DNA of 64,000 nt from Roseateles sp. DAIF2 (GCF_015624425.1 NZ_CP049919.1:248001-312000), one strand, 5' to 3'. Shown: positions 1-9,390, counted from the stretch's first letter. Notes: a model not told the origin generated them from the letters alone. Numbers and translations are program-made.

Positions 1-23
1 CGGGCGCTCCTGATGCCGATCAG

Positions 24-164
24 CAGGCTGTCGGAAAACGTCGCGAGGACGGCCAGCTGCTAGGCGCCCGGAGCGCAGGAACCGGAACGTACTTCCTGTA
101 CGTGAGGATTCCGAGCACCGCGCAACGACGCAGATGGCCGCCGCAGTAGTTTTTCGACAGCCTG
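24..164. repeat. 141-bp inverted-repeat (MITE-like) element, copy 1
   Basis: Near-identical to 8920-9060. The ends form a terminal inverted repeat: CAGGCTGTCGGAAAAC on the left pairs with GTTTTTCGACAGCCTG on the right at 15 of 16 positions. The centre carries the perfect hairpin arms ACGTAC and GTACGT. TCAG flanks the element on both sides (20-23 and 165-168), which looks like a 4-bp target duplication. The right copy of TCAG contains the recG stop codon. There is no coding capacity, so it is probably a non-autonomous element moved by a transposase elsewhere. Confidence 0.75.
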
Positions 165-2246
165 TCAGGCCTTCAGGAACTCCGCCTTGCCACCCAGCCA
201 ACGCTCCACCTGGCGCCGGGCGGCGTCCGGGTGCTGGTCCAGCAGGCGCGGCGCGAGTTCGCGCGCGGCTTTCAGCAGCGGCGCATCCTCCTGCAGGTCG
301 GCAAAACGCAGCAGCTCGGCGCCGCTCTGGCGCGAGCCCATGAACTCGCCGGGACCGCGGATATCCAGGTCGCGGCGCGCGATCTCGAATCCGTCGTTGG
401 TCTCGGCCATCGCGCGCAGCCGGTCCTTGCCGGTCGGCGACAGCGGGCCGGTGTAGAGCAGCACGCAGACGCTGGCCTTGGCGCCGCGGCCGACGCGCCC
501 GCGCAGCTGGTGCAGCTGCGAGAGGCCGAAGCGCTCGGCATGCTCGATCACCATCAGGCTGGCGTTCGGCACATCCACGCCGACCTCGATCACCGTGGTC
601 GCCACCAGCACGCTCATCGCGCCGGCGCTGAACTGCGCCATCACCGCGGCCTTCTCGGCGGGCGGCATGCGGCCGTGCAGCAGGCCGACCAGGCGGCCGG
701 GCAGGGCGGCGCTCAGTTCGGCATAGGTCTCGGTGGCGTTCTTCAGGTCCAGGGTCTCGCTCTCCTCGATCAGCGGGCAGACCCAGTAGACCTGCGCGCC
801 CTTGTCGCCGACCTCGTCGCGGATGCGCTCGATCACATTCAGCCGCTTCTCGTCGGCGAACACCTTGGTGACGATCGGCGTGCGCCCGGGCGGCAGCTCG
901 TCGATGGTGCTGACGTCCAGGTCGGCGAAATAGGTCATCGCCAGGGTGCGCGGGATCGGCGTCGCGCTCATCATCAGCAGGTGCGGCTCCAGCGCCTGCG
1001 AAGCCAGCTTCTTGCGCAAGGCCAAACGCTGCGCGACGCCGAAGCGGTGCTGCTCGTCGATGATGGCCAGGCCCAGCTTCTTGAAGCTGACCTTGTCCTC
1101 GATCACCGCATGGGTGCCGATCACCAGCTGGGCCGAGCCGTCGGCCACGGCATCGATCATCTTCTGGCGCGCCTTGCCCTTGACGCTGCCGGTCAGCCAG
1201 GCCACCTTCAGGCCCAGCGGCTCCAGCCAGCCGACCAGCTTGCGGAAATGCTGCTCGGCCAGGATCTCGGTCGGCGCCATCAGCGCGCATTGCCAGCCCG
1301 CGTCGATCGCCACTGCCGCGGCCAGCGCCGCGACCACGGTCTTGCCCGCACCGACATCGCCCTGCAGCAGGCGGTGCATCGGCTGCGGCCGCGCCAGGTT
1401 CTGCGCGATCTCCTCGGCCACGCGCTGCTGGGCGCCGGTCAGGCCGAAGGGCAGGGCGGCCAGCAACTGCTCGTGCAGGCCGCCGGGCCGGGCGCACAGC
1501 GCCGGTGCCTTCAGTCGCGCGCGTTCGCGCTGGGCCTGCAGCTGGCTCAGCTGCTGGGCCAGCAGCTCCTCGAACTTCAGGCGCTGCCAGGCCGGGTGGC
1601 TGTGGTCCTCCAGCTGGGCCAGGCCCAGGCGCGGCGGCGGGTGGTGCAGGAAGTCCAGCGCCTCGCGCAGCGCCGGCAGCTGGCGCGGCACGCTGCCCGG
1701 CGGCAGCAGTTCGGCCAGGTCGGCTCGCCGCAGCCCCGCGGCCACCGCCTTGCGCAGATAGGCCTGCGGCAGGCTGGCGCTGGTCGGGTAGACGGGGGTC
1801 AGGCTTTGCGCCAGCGGCGTGTCTTCGTCCACCGCGCGGAAGCTCGGATGCACCATCTCGCGCCCGAAGAAGCCGCCGCGCAGCTCGCCGCGCACGCGCA
1901 GACGCTGACCCACGCCACAAGTCTTCTGGTGCGAGGGGTAGAAATGGATGAAGCGCAGCAGCAGCTCGTCGCCCGCCTCGTCCTCGATCCGCACGATCAG
2001 CTGGCGCCGGCCGCGCTGCTCGATGCGGCACTCGGTGACGATGCCCTCGCATTGCACCGTGTCGCCCTCGCGCGCCAGGCGCACCGGTGTCAGGCGGGTC
2101 TCGTCCTCGTAGCGCAGCGGCAGATGCAGCGCCAGGTCGATGTCGCGCAGCAGGCCCAGCCGCTCCATGGCCTTCTGCGGCGCGGACTTGCTGGTCTTGG
2201 CGTCGGTGGCGCTGGCTTTGGCAGGACTGGATGAAACCTCAGGCAT
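165..2246 (-). CDS. recG: ATP-dependent DNA helicase RecG
   Basis: RecG is a monomeric superfamily 2 helicase that remodels stalled replication forks and Holliday junctions. The N-terminal wedge/OB region is followed by a helicase core with Walker A (GDVGAGKT), the DEQH box (IIDEQHRFG), motif III (SATPIPRTL) and C-terminal motifs ending in QLRGRVGRG. I start it at the ATG at 2246, giving 693 aa, the usual RecG length. The open frame extends further upstream to 2639, but that stretch is low-complexity and antisense to the neighbouring lipoprotein gene. The stop codon abuts the 141-bp repeat. Identity is very secure. Confidence 0.96.
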   Translation of the reverse strand: MPEVSSSPAKASATDAKTSKSAPQKAMERLGLLRDIDLALHLPLRYEDETRLTPVRLAREGDTVQCEGIVTECRIEQRGRRQLIVRIEDEAGDELLLRFIHFYPSHQKTCGVGQRLRVRGELRGGFFGREMVHPSFRAVDEDTPLAQSLTPVYPTSASLPQAYLRKAVAAGLRRADLAELLPPGSVPRQLPALREALDFLHHPPPRLGLAQLEDHSHPAWQRLKFEELLAQQLSQLQAQRERARLKAPALCARPGGLHEQLLAALPFGLTGAQQRVAEEIAQNLARPQPMHRLLQGDVGAGKTVVAALAAAVAIDAGWQCALMAPTEILAEQHFRKLVGWLEPLGLKVAWLTGSVKGKARQKMIDAVADGSAQLVIGTHAVIEDKVSFKKLGLAIIDEQHRFGVAQRLALRKKLASQALEPHLLMMSATPIPRTLAMTYFADLDVSTIDELPPGRTPIVTKVFADEKRLNVIERIRDEVGDKGAQVYWVCPLIEESETLDLKNATETYAELSAALPGRLVGLLHGRMPPAEKAAVMAQFSAGAMSVLVATTVIEVGVDVPNASLMVIEHAERFGLSQLHQLRGRVGRGAKASVCVLLYTGPLSPTGKDRLRAMAETNDGFEIARRDLDIRGPGEFMGSRQSGAELLRFADLQEDAPLLKAARELAPRLLDQHPDAARRQVERWLGGKAEFLKA

Positions 2247-2364
2247 GGGCGCGATTCTGCCTGCGATCCCCCGGAATCTCGTGGGTTGCCCGGCTCGAAC
2301 ATGATCGAGAAACATGGAAAATCCGCGCTCCAACAAATACCTAGAGGAAGAGGGAGGGCTCGCC

Positions 2365-4719
2365 ATGAGCACGAACCTGTATGAGCGCGCCGGATGGGCC
2401 GGCGTGCTGTTGAGCGCTGCGCTGCTGAGCGCCTGCGGTGGCGGTGGCGACAGCGCCGACCCGGCGCCGCAACCGACGGTGCAACCCACCGCGATCCCGG
2501 ACAACCTGAGCATCACGGCCCCGGCCAGCAGCGATGTGACGGCCGGCACCACGTTCACCAGCAACGCCGCGGCCCTGACCGGCCTGAGCTTCGCCTGGAG
2601 CTTCGGCGATGGCAGCGGCAGCACCGAGGCCAGCCCCAAGCACGACTACGCCAAGGTGGGCGACTACGAGGTCACCCTGCGGGTCAGCAACACCGCCGGC
2701 GCTTCCAAGGAGCTGAAGTACAAGCTCAGCGTCAACAACCGCGCCCATGTGAAGGGCCTGGTCTGCTCCGCGGCCGCCGACAGCGGCTGGTGCTGGCAGC
2801 AGCCCCGCCCCACCGGCACCAGCCGCGAGGACTACTTCTTCCTCGACGCGCAGACCGGTTGGTCGGTGGGCGACAACGGCGAGATCTTCAAGACGGTCGA
2901 TGGCGGCAAGACCTGGGCCCGGCAGGACAGCGGCCTCAGCGCGCGCCTGCTATCCATCGCCTTTGCGGATGCCAACAACGGCTGGGCCGTGGGCAGCTAT
3001 GGCGCCGTGCTGCGCAGCACCGATGGCGGCAAGACCTGGAGCCAGCAGGCCCTGGGCCTGAGCGATTCGGGCCTGCGCGTGCGCGCAATCGACGCCAACA
3101 CCGCGGCGGTCTACTCGATATACGGGTACGGCCGCATGCGCCGCACCACGGATGGCGGCAAAACCTGGGTCGAGCAGGCCTTTGCGCCGACGGAGATCGG
3201 TACCGACGGCACGCTGTGGAGCTTCGACGGCTACACGCTGAAGAAATCCAGCGATGGTGGCGCCACTAGCAGCACCCTGTACTCGGGCGGTTCTTACAGC
3301 GACCGCTTCCAGCTGGTCGACTCCCAGCTGCTCTTCGTGCGCAGCTACAGCTCGACCTGGGACAGTGCGAACAGCCGCTACGTTACCAAGCTGACCTTGC
3401 GCCGCAGCAGCGATGCGGGTGCCAGCTGGACCAGCTACGAGGCCCAGGGCCTGGTCGATGCCGACCTGAGCTACTCCGGCCTGGGCGATGTCAGCTTCCA
3501 GGATGCCGACAAGGGCTTCCTGGTGGCCGGTGCCAACATCTACCGCAGTGCCGATGGTGGCCGCAGCTGGAGCAAGCTCGGCACGCCGGCAAGCGGCAGC
3601 TGGAGCTATAGCAGCGCCAAGATCTTTGCCGGCGGCGTGCTCTATCGCAAGTCCAACGACAACAAGGACCACTTCCTCAGCGAGGATGGCGGCGGCAGCT
3701 GGCTGCGCGTTGCCTCGCCCACCAGCGACGGCATGATCAGCTACAGCCCACGCCGTCTGGGCGCCAAGACCTGGCTCTGGGTCAGTGGCGATCAGGCCTA
3801 TCTGAGTAACGATGGCATGCTCAGCTGGACCCAGGTGGGCGGTGTGAGTCGCGAGGTCGCCCAGCGCTCCCTGGAGGCGGCCTGGTTCTTCGACGCCAAG
3901 CGCGGCCTGGCCCTGAACGCCAGCGGCGAGCTGCAAGAAACTAGCAATGGGGGCCTGGACTGGAGCACCAAGATCAAGAATCTGGTGGCGGCCAACTATG
4001 GCACGAGCGAGTTCCAGTTCACTGCCAATGGCAGCAAGGGTTGGCTGCTGGCAGGTGACAACAGGATCTACCGCAGCAGCGACGGCGGCGCGAGCTGGTC
4101 CACACCGTTGATGGGCCGCTACACCATCGGCGCCTTCCATTTCGTGGACGAGAGCACTGGTTTTGCCAAGGCCTATGACCAGAACGCCAACAAGCATGTG
4201 CTGCTGGCCAGCAGCGATGGCGGTACCACCTGGACGCAGCGGGCCGAACTCACCGCCGAGGGCACTGCCCTGCAGTTCGGCAGTGACAAGAAGGGTGTGA
4301 TCGTGGGCCGCGGTGGTCACATTCTTGCCACCGAGGACGGTGGCAAGACCTGGGTGGCTCGTTTTAGCGGCACTTCGGTCAGCCTGAACCGGGTGCTGTT
4401 CAGCGATGCCAGCACGGCCTGGGCTCTGGGCGAGAGCGGCACGGTGCTGAAGTCCGGCGATGCCGGCCAGACCTGGACCCCGGTGAATGTGGGGGCCACG
4501 CAGCGCCTGAACAGCATCCGCTTCATCGATGCCCAGCAGGGCTGGATCGTGGGCGATGGTGGCACCATCCTCTTGACCCGCGATGGCGGCCGAACCTGGG
4601 TGCCTCAGAACTCGGGCACGCAGAAGTCCTTGCAGCGTGTCTATGCCGTGGATAGCCGCACCGCCTGGATCAGCGGCAACGAAGGCACCCTCCTGGCCAC
4701 AGGTACCGGCGGTCTCTGA
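2365..4719 (+). CDS. Lipoprotein with PKD domain and Ycf48/BNR-type beta-propeller repeats
   Basis: The chosen ATG has a good ribosome site (AGGGAGG, 2351-2357) and opens a lipoprotein signal with lipobox LLSAC followed by a glycine stretch, so the 784-aa product is probably anchored in a membrane facing outward. Residues of about 50-125 form a PKD-like domain (FAWSFGDGS, then DYEVTLRVSN). The rest is many propeller repeats of the kind DGGKTW and GWAVGD, as in Ycf48-like and sialidase-type propellers. The family is often annotated as a photosystem assembly factor, but here a scaffold or exopolysaccharide/protein-binding role is more plausible. The actual ligand is unknown. It is divergent from recG and ends at a strong terminator. 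Confidence 0.8.
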   Translation: MSTNLYERAGWAGVLLSAALLSACGGGGDSADPAPQPTVQPTAIPDNLSITAPASSDVTAGTTFTSNAAALTGLSFAWSFGDGSGSTEASPKHDYAKVGDYEVTLRVSNTAGASKELKYKLSVNNRAHVKGLVCSAAADSGWCWQQPRPTGTSREDYFFLDAQTGWSVGDNGEIFKTVDGGKTWARQDSGLSARLLSIAFADANNGWAVGSYGAVLRSTDGGKTWSQQALGLSDSGLRVRAIDANTAAVYSIYGYGRMRRTTDGGKTWVEQAFAPTEIGTDGTLWSFDGYTLKKSSDGGATSSTLYSGGSYSDRFQLVDSQLLFVRSYSSTWDSANSRYVTKLTLRRSSDAGASWTSYEAQGLVDADLSYSGLGDVSFQDADKGFLVAGANIYRSADGGRSWSKLGTPASGSWSYSSAKIFAGGVLYRKSNDNKDHFLSEDGGGSWLRVASPTSDGMISYSPRRLGAKTWLWVSGDQAYLSNDGMLSWTQVGGVSREVAQRSLEAAWFFDAKRGLALNASGELQETSNGGLDWSTKIKNLVAANYGTSEFQFTANGSKGWLLAGDNRIYRSSDGGASWSTPLMGRYTIGAFHFVDESTGFAKAYDQNANKHVLLASSDGGTTWTQRAELTAEGTALQFGSDKKGVIVGRGGHILATEDGGKTWVARFSGTSVSLNRVLFSDASTAWALGESGTVLKSGDAGQTWTPVNVGATQRLNSIRFIDAQQGWIVGDGGTILLTRDGGRTWVPQNSGTQKSLQRVYAVDSRTAWISGNEGTLLATGTGGL

Positions 4720-4741
4720 GCCCACGACCACTGCTTTGCTG

Positions 4742-4776
4742 AAAGCCGACCCGGCACCCGGGTCGGCTTTTTCTTT
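4742..4776 (+). terminator. Rho-independent terminator of the propeller lipoprotein gene
   Basis: A perfect 13-bp stem (AAAGCCGACCCGG, loop CAC, CCGGGTCGGCTTT) runs directly into TTCTTTTT. It starts 22 bases after the stop codon at 4719. Confidence 0.93.
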
Positions 4777-4794
4777 TTCCGCCAGTAGTCGGCC

Positions 4795-5703
4795 TCAGCC
4801 CGAAGCCCCCTTCAGCAACGCATCCCTCACCCACCCCACCGCCTCGTTCGGCTCATCCGCACACATCAGGAAATAGGGCAGAGGCGCCGGCAGCGACGGC
4901 CCGGGCAGGGGCAACAGCTGGCCGCGCTGCACCGCATCGGCGCAGAGGTCGGTCGGCAGCAGGGCCACGCCGGCGCCCTGCATGCAGGCCTGGGCCGCCA
5001 GATGGACCAGGTTGAAGCGCAGGCCGGGCAGGGGCAGCTCGATCGGCACGCCGGCCTGGGCGAACCATTCCTCGAAGCCGGGCGAGCTCCAGCCGCGGTC
5101 CTCGGCGCTGAGGTGCAGCAGGGGCAGATGCCGCAGCACGTCGGCCGGGCGGGTACGGTGCCGCGGCCGCCCTTGCTGCTCCAGCAGGGCCGGCGCCGCA
5201 TGGGCCTGGAAGGACGCGTTCAACAGCAGATGCTGGGTGTGGCCGGGCAGGTCGGTGCGCCGGTAGTAGAGCGAGAGATCGGCATTCAGCCGGCCGGTGG
5301 AGCGATGCGGTTCGGCCAGCACGCGGATCTCGATCTCGGGGCGCAGCCGGTTCAGCGCGATGACCCGCGGTGTCAGCCAGAGCGTGGCGACGCTGAGCTG
5401 GGCCCGCACGCTGACCACCGGCCGGGCCCGGTGCTCGCGCATCGAGCGGCTGGTGCTGACCAGCCCCTCGAAGGCATCGCGCACGCGCAGCGCATAGTCG
5501 CGCCCCTCGTCGGTCAGGGCCACGCCGTTGGCATGGCGCTGGAACAGCGGCTGGCCCAGCCAATGCTCCAGCTGCTTGACCTGGTGGCTGATCGCCGCCG
5601 CGCTCAGGTGCAGCTCGTTCGCGGCGCGCGCGAAGCTCATGTGGCGGGCCGCGGCCTCGAAGGCGCGCAGGGCGGGCAAGGGCGGGATGCGCTTGTTGTC
5701 CAT
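4795..5703 (-). CDS. LysR-family transcriptional regulator (GcvA-like)
   Basis: The N-terminus holds a winged HTH (ALRAFEAAARHMSFARAANE, then LSAAAISHQVKQLE), and the rest is a LysR substrate-binding domain (GVALLP near the C-terminus). At about 302 aa it has family length. The pattern PPLPALRAFEAAARH is typical of the GcvA-like branch. An in-frame ATG at 5721 would add six residues. The divergent neighbour is the DoxX-like gene at 5867, which may be its target; that is inference from position only. The inducer is unknown. Confidence 0.88.
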   Translation of the reverse strand: MDNKRIPPLPALRAFEAAARHMSFARAANELHLSAAAISHQVKQLEHWLGQPLFQRHANGVALTDEGRDYALRVRDAFEGLVSTSRSMREHRARPVVSVRAQLSVATLWLTPRVIALNRLRPEIEIRVLAEPHRSTGRLNADLSLYYRRTDLPGHTQHLLLNASFQAHAAPALLEQQGRPRHRTRPADVLRHLPLLHLSAEDRGWSSPGFEEWFAQAGVPIELPLPGLRFNLVHLAAQACMQGAGVALLPTDLCADAVQRGQLLPLPGPSLPAPLPYFLMCADEPNEAVGWVRDALLKGASG

Positions 5704-5866
5704 GGCGGCATTGTTGGGCAAGCCGGGCCGCCGCCGCGACCCGCAGGCTCAATCCTGTTAAGCCTGAGCCCTCAGGAGATCCGTTTGCCGCTGAGCCTGC
5801 CCGCGACGGAGGATGGCGGCACGCCGTACTCGTGTCAGCACCAACCCGCCGCTCGTGCCCCTCCTT

Positions 5867-6337
5867 ATGTCCATGCCGCCGAACCTGCTCCAGCCCCTGC
5901 TGCACCCCAGCCCCTCGCACCGCCAGCGCCAGGCCTGGCTGTTGCTGCGGTTAGTCCTGGCCGGGCTGATCGGCATCCATGGCGTGGCGCGGGTCTGGTA
6001 CGGGGCGGTGGCTCCCTTCGGCCAATGGCTGGAGGGTCAGGGCTGGACGCAGGGTCTGGCCATCGCCGTGCTGATCACGGCGCTGGAGATCTGCGGCCCG
6101 CTGCCGCTGGCGCTGGGGCGCTGCCTGGTGCCGCTGTGTCTGGGCTTTGCCGCGTTGTACGCGATGGGCATTGCCCTGGTCCATGCCCAGGCCGGCTGGT
6201 TCGTCGTCGGCCTGGGCCGCAACGGCGCCGAGTACTCGGTGCTGCTGATCGTTTGCCTGCTGCTGCTGGCCTGGCAGTCCGTCCCGCCTCGATCTTCCTT
6301 TTCTTCTTCATCCACAAGCGACTCGAACCCATGCTGA
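5867..6337 (+). CDS. DoxX-like four-helix membrane protein
   Basis: The protein of about 156 aa has four hydrophobic segments, beginning with AWLLLRLVLAGLIGIHGVAR, and includes ALEICGPLPLALG, the pattern of the DoxX/DoxD-like family of small inner-membrane proteins. The function of this family in proteobacteria is poorly defined. The start is uncertain: ATG at 5867, 5873 or upstream at 5813 are all in frame; I prefer 5867. The last codons overlap the start of the next lipoprotein gene, suggesting translational coupling. It lies divergent to a LysR gene. Confidence 0.65.
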   Translation: MSMPPNLLQPLLHPSPSHRQRQAWLLLRLVLAGLIGIHGVARVWYGAVAPFGQWLEGQGWTQGLAIAVLITALEICGPLPLALGRCLVPLCLGFAALYAMGIALVHAQAGWFVVGLGRNGAEYSVLLIVCLLLLAWQSVPPRSSFSSSSTSDSNPC

Positions 6338-6675
6338 GCTTTTCTTCTCCTTCTACCGCCTCCTCCTCCCGGAACCCGATGCCCGCCCGCCTGGGCTCCT
6401 GCGTCCTGCTGCTGCTGGCGGCGGCGCTGCTCGGCGGCTGCTCCAGCATCGCCGGCAGCACGAACATGCTCAGCGATGAACGCCTCGTCGCCGAGGCGGC
6501 CGGCGCGCTGGGCAAGGCGCCGGCCGACCTGAAGCTGCTGTCGCGCCAGACCTCGGGCACCAACACCTACGCGGTGCTGCGCGGCAAGGACGGCAAGGAG
6601 CACAGCTGCACGATCAATGGCGGCAACCTGCTGTCCTTCGGCATGGTGAACCCGCCGAGCTGCCAGCCGCGCTAG
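6331..6675 (+). CDS. Small lipoprotein of unknown function
   Basis: The ATG at 6331 overlaps the stop of the DoxX gene (ATGCTGA), which argues for coupled translation. An alternative ATG at 6379 gives a cleaner lipoprotein signal (MPARLGSCVLLLL, lipobox LLGGC). The mature part is about 75 aa with two further cysteines (HSCTING and PPSCQPR) that could form a disulphide. No family recognised. Up to 114 aa. Confidence 0.7.
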   Translation: MLSFSSPSTASSSRNPMPARLGSCVLLLLAAALLGGCSSIAGSTNMLSDERLVAEAAGALGKAPADLKLLSRQTSGTNTYAVLRGKDGKEHSCTINGGNLLSFGMVNPPSCQPR

Positions 6676-6690
6676 TCGTCGTCGGCCGGG

Positions 6691-7572
6691 TCAGCAGCCG
6701 GCCTTGTCCTTGAGTTCGTCCAGGAAGCGCTGCAGCGCGGCGCGGCTTTCCACGTGTCGGTGGATGCCGCCATGCCCCGCGCGGGGCGCCTCGACCAGCG
6801 TCGCGCATTGCGGGTGCTGCATCCGCTCGACGATGGCGCGGGCGAAACGCGGTGGCGTCACGGGGTCCTGCCCGCCCACCAGCATCAGGGTGGGGCGGCG
6901 CAGCCGCTGCAGGGCCTGGCGGTTGTCGTAGGCCCTGACCGTGTCGGCCAGATGGACGCTGACGAAGGGGCGGCCGTACCAGGGCACCTTGTTGTCGGCC
7001 CAGTACTGAGCATTGGTCAGCGCACCCTCAAGGATCAGCGCGTCCGGGGCCAGGTCTTGCGCCAGATGGGCACCGACGAGGGTGCCCAGCGAATAGCCCC
7101 AGTACACCAGGGGCAGGTCGGCGCCGCCCTGGCGCCGCGCCTCGGCGGCTGCGGCGCGGGCGTCGGCCAGCAGCCGGGCCGTGCCGCCCTCGCCAGCGCT
7201 CAGGCCGGTACCCCGGTAGTCCCAGACCATCAGATGCACCGGCAGTTCGCCGGCCAGGGTGGCCAGCCAGGATGCGTCCTTCTGGACATGGTTGCCCGCG
7301 CCCTGGAAGTAGAGCACCGTGGCCACCGCCCGGGGATGGCGCAGGAACAGGCCGCCCAGGGTCACACCGTCTTCGCTTCCGAATTGCAGCCGTTCCACCT
7401 GCCGCGGCGCGGCCAGCGGCTGGGCCCGCGCCAGCCAGTCCGCGGGCGGGGTGGCGCCGGAGCGGCGGAACATGTCGCCGTCCTTGACCTCGATCGACTG
7501 GCAGCCGGCCAGCGCGGTGACGGCCAGCAGCAGGAGGGCGGGACCCAGGGGGCGGAGCAGCGAAGAACTCAT
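6691..7572 (-). CDS. Alpha/beta-hydrolase lipoprotein
   Basis: The signal sequence ends in lipobox LAGC, so this is a predicted lipoprotein of 293 aa. The fold is alpha/beta hydrolase: a nucleophile elbow GYSLGT, an acid-loop segment (LMLVGGQDPVTPP) and a C-terminal histidine in AGHGG. The order Ser, Asp, His fits a serine esterase or peptidase of the FrsA/YheT-like broad class; the substrate is unknown. I chose ATG 7572 rather than 7578 because GGAAG lies 8 bases upstream of it. It converges on the small lipoprotein gene with a 15-base gap. Confidence 0.8.
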   Translation of the reverse strand: MSSSLLRPLGPALLLLAVTALAGCQSIEVKDGDMFRRSGATPPADWLARAQPLAAPRQVERLQFGSEDGVTLGGLFLRHPRAVATVLYFQGAGNHVQKDASWLATLAGELPVHLMVWDYRGTGLSAGEGGTARLLADARAAAAEARRQGGADLPLVYWGYSLGTLVGAHLAQDLAPDALILEGALTNAQYWADNKVPWYGRPFVSVHLADTVRAYDNRQALQRLRRPTLMLVGGQDPVTPPRFARAIVERMQHPQCATLVEAPRAGHGGIHRHVESRAALQRFLDELKDKAGC

Positions 7573-7688
7573 GGCCATATCTTCCGGTCGGGCATTGAAG
7601 CTAATGAGGAAGCCGCGAGTCTAAACAGGCCCCATGGGACAATCCCTGCCCGTTTGGCACGGGTCCGTCCGGCCCTCAACAGATTCCC

Positions 7689-8765
7689 ATGACCGCAGCT
7701 TCCTCCTCCTCCTCGCCCCGCCATTTCACCGTCAGCGACTTCGATTTCGCGCTGCCGCCCGAGCTGATCGCCCAGCATCCCGCCGCCGAGCGCAGCGCCT
7801 CGCGCCTGCTGGACGGCCGCGCCGTGGTGCCGGTGGACCGGGTGTTCCGCGAGCTGCCCGAGCTGCTGCAGGCCGGCGACCTGCTGGTGTTCAACAACAC
7901 CAAGGTGATCAAGGCGCGGCTGTATGGCGCCAAGGCCAGCGGCGGCGCGGTGGAAGCGCTGGTCGAGCGCGTGCTGCCGGGCACGCGCGAGGTCTGGGCC
8001 CATATGCGCGCCAGCAAGGCGCCCAAGCCGGGCGCCGTCGTGCGCTTTGCCGATGGCGCCTTCGAGGCCGAGGTGCTGGGCCGCTGCGGCCCGGACAACG
8101 GCCTGTTCCACCTGCGCCTGTCGGGCGATCCCTTCGCGCTGCTGGAGCAGCATGGCCATGTGCCGCTGCCGCCCTATATCGAGCATGGCGACAGCGCCGA
8201 CGATGTGCGCCGCTACCAGACCGTGTTCGCCAAGGAACCGGGCGCGGTGGCCGCGCCGACCGCGGCCCTGCATTTCGACGAGGCCCTGCTGGCGCGGCTG
8301 GCGGCGCGCGGCGTCGGCCAGGCCCATGTGACCCTGCATGTGGGCGCCGGCACCTTCCAGCCGGTGCGGGTCGAATCGCTGGCCGAGCACAAGATGCACA
8401 GCGAATGGTTCGAGGTGAGCCAGGCCACGGTGGACGCGATCGCGGCCTGCAAGGCGGCCGGCGGCAAGGTGGTGGCGGTCGGCACCACGACCCTGCGCGC
8501 GCTGGAATCCGCCGCGCGTGGCGGCCAGTTGGCGGCCGGGGCGCGCGAGACCGACATCTTCATCACGCCCGGCTTCGAGTTCCGCGTCGTCGACCGCCTG
8601 GTGACCAACTTCCACCTGCCCAAGAGCACCCTGATGATGCTGGTCTCGGCCTTCGCCGGCTACGAGCACATCATGGCGCTGTACCGTCACGCGATCGAGC
8701 AGCGCTACCGCTTCTTCAGCTATGGCGATGCGATGCTGCTGGAGAGAAGCAGGCCGGCCGGCTGA
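7689..8765 (+). CDS. queA: S-adenosylmethionine:tRNA ribosyltransferase-isomerase QueA
   Basis: QueA transfers the ribosyl moiety of S-adenosylmethionine to preQ1-modified tRNA, making epoxyqueuosine in the wobble position. Family motifs are clear: [19 protein letters not shown] near residue 40, [38 protein letters not shown] and FITPGFEF. At 358 aa it is of normal length; a short serine run near the N-terminus is an addition. Its pathway partner tgt lies 30 kb downstream at 39119, whereas the two are commonly neighbours. Very secure. Confidence 0.97.
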   Translation: MTAASSSSSPRHFTVSDFDFALPPELIAQHPAAERSASRLLDGRAVVPVDRVFRELPELLQAGDLLVFNNTKVIKARLYGAKASGGAVEALVERVLPGTREVWAHMRASKAPKPGAVVRFADGAFEAEVLGRCGPDNGLFHLRLSGDPFALLEQHGHVPLPPYIEHGDSADDVRRYQTVFAKEPGAVAAPTAALHFDEALLARLAARGVGQAHVTLHVGAGTFQPVRVESLAEHKMHSEWFEVSQATVDAIAACKAAGGKVVAVGTTTLRALESAARGGQLAAGARETDIFITPGFEFRVVDRLVTNFHLPKSTLMMLVSAFAGYEHIMALYRHAIEQRYRFFSYGDAMLLERSRPAG

Positions 8766-8919
8766 AGTCGGCGTGGCCCCTGGTGCGCGAGCCGGCGCGG
8801 CGTGGAGCCGATCTGGCAATGCACGACGTCGATGCGCTTGCTTGCGCAGGCCATAGATCCAGTCGGAGCACGGCGCTTCTTCCAGGAGGACGATGGTGGG
8901 CGAGGCTGAGGCGCTCTCG
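8766..8919. other. Gap after queA without recognisable gene
   Basis: I see no gene, terminator hairpin with T-run, or promoter that I can support in this stretch between queA and repeat copy 2. Confidence 0.5.
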
Positions 8920-9060
8920 CAGGCTGCTGAAAAACGTCGCGAGGACGGCCAGCGGCTAGGCGCCCGGAGCGCAGGAACCGGAACGTACTTCCTGTACGTG
9001 AGGATTCCGAGCACCGCGCAACGACGTAAATGGTCGCCGCAGTAGTTTTTCAGCAGCCTG
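8920..9060. repeat. 141-bp inverted-repeat (MITE-like) element, copy 2
   Basis: This is the second copy of the element at 24-164, differing at only a handful of positions. Its ends, CAGGCTGCTGAAAAAC and GTTTTTCAGCAGCCTG, are perfectly complementary over 16 bp. Where this copy differs from copy 1 (CTG versus TCG), the opposite end carries the matching change. The flanks are CTCG and CTAG (3 of 4 alike). The right end abuts the stop codon of the phosphatase gene. The left boundary may be off by one base. Confidence 0.75.
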
Positions 9061-9390
9061 CTAGTCTTGAGGCAGGAAGCTGCCGACCTTGGCATGTAGC
9101 AGCTTCACCAGCGCGGGATCCATGAATTGGTAGCGGTCCGGAATGTTCAGGCACACGACCCGCTTGCCGCGCAGCCAGGGTTTGAATTCGCTGGACAGTT
9201 TCACCTTGTGCTGGCGCTCCATCACGAAGATCAGGTCGGCCCATTCGACCAGCTCCGGTGTCAGCGGGTTTTCGGCACCGTGATTCAGGCCGGCGGACGC
9301 GCATTCGATGCCGGGGTGCTCGGCAAAGATCTGCTCGGCGGTGGGGCTGCGCCAGCGGTTCAGGCTGCAGAGGAAGAGGACTCGTTGCAT
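9061..9390 (-). CDS. Low-molecular-weight phosphotyrosine phosphatase-like protein
   Basis: The 109-aa protein opens MQRVLFLCSLNRWRSPTAEQ, containing the CX5R-S phosphate-binding loop (C8 to R14) of the low-molecular-weight phosphatase fold. ADLIFVMERQHK fits the following strand. It is shorter than classical enzymes (about 150 aa), and the DPY-type general-acid loop is replaced by NIPDRYQFMDP, as in a small uncharacterised subfamily. Catalysis on protein tyrosine is plausible but unproven. The upstream in-frame ATG at 9468 gives an unlikely leader. The stop lies at the edge of repeat copy 2. Confidence 0.78.
   Translation of the reverse strand: MQRVLFLCSLNRWRSPTAEQIFAEHPGIECASAGLNHGAENPLTPELVEWADLIFVMERQHKVKLSSEFKPWLRGKRVVCLNIPDRYQFMDPALVKLLHAKVGSFLPQD

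Noticed and set aside
231-2234. Long plus-strand open frame antisense to recG, and many similar long frames opposite other genes (e.g. 34111-35826, 47778-49199, 53122-54729).
   Set aside because: High-GC codon bias opens antisense frames. These have low-complexity Arg/Ala/Gly/His/Gln sequences without domains, whereas the opposite strand encodes clear families.
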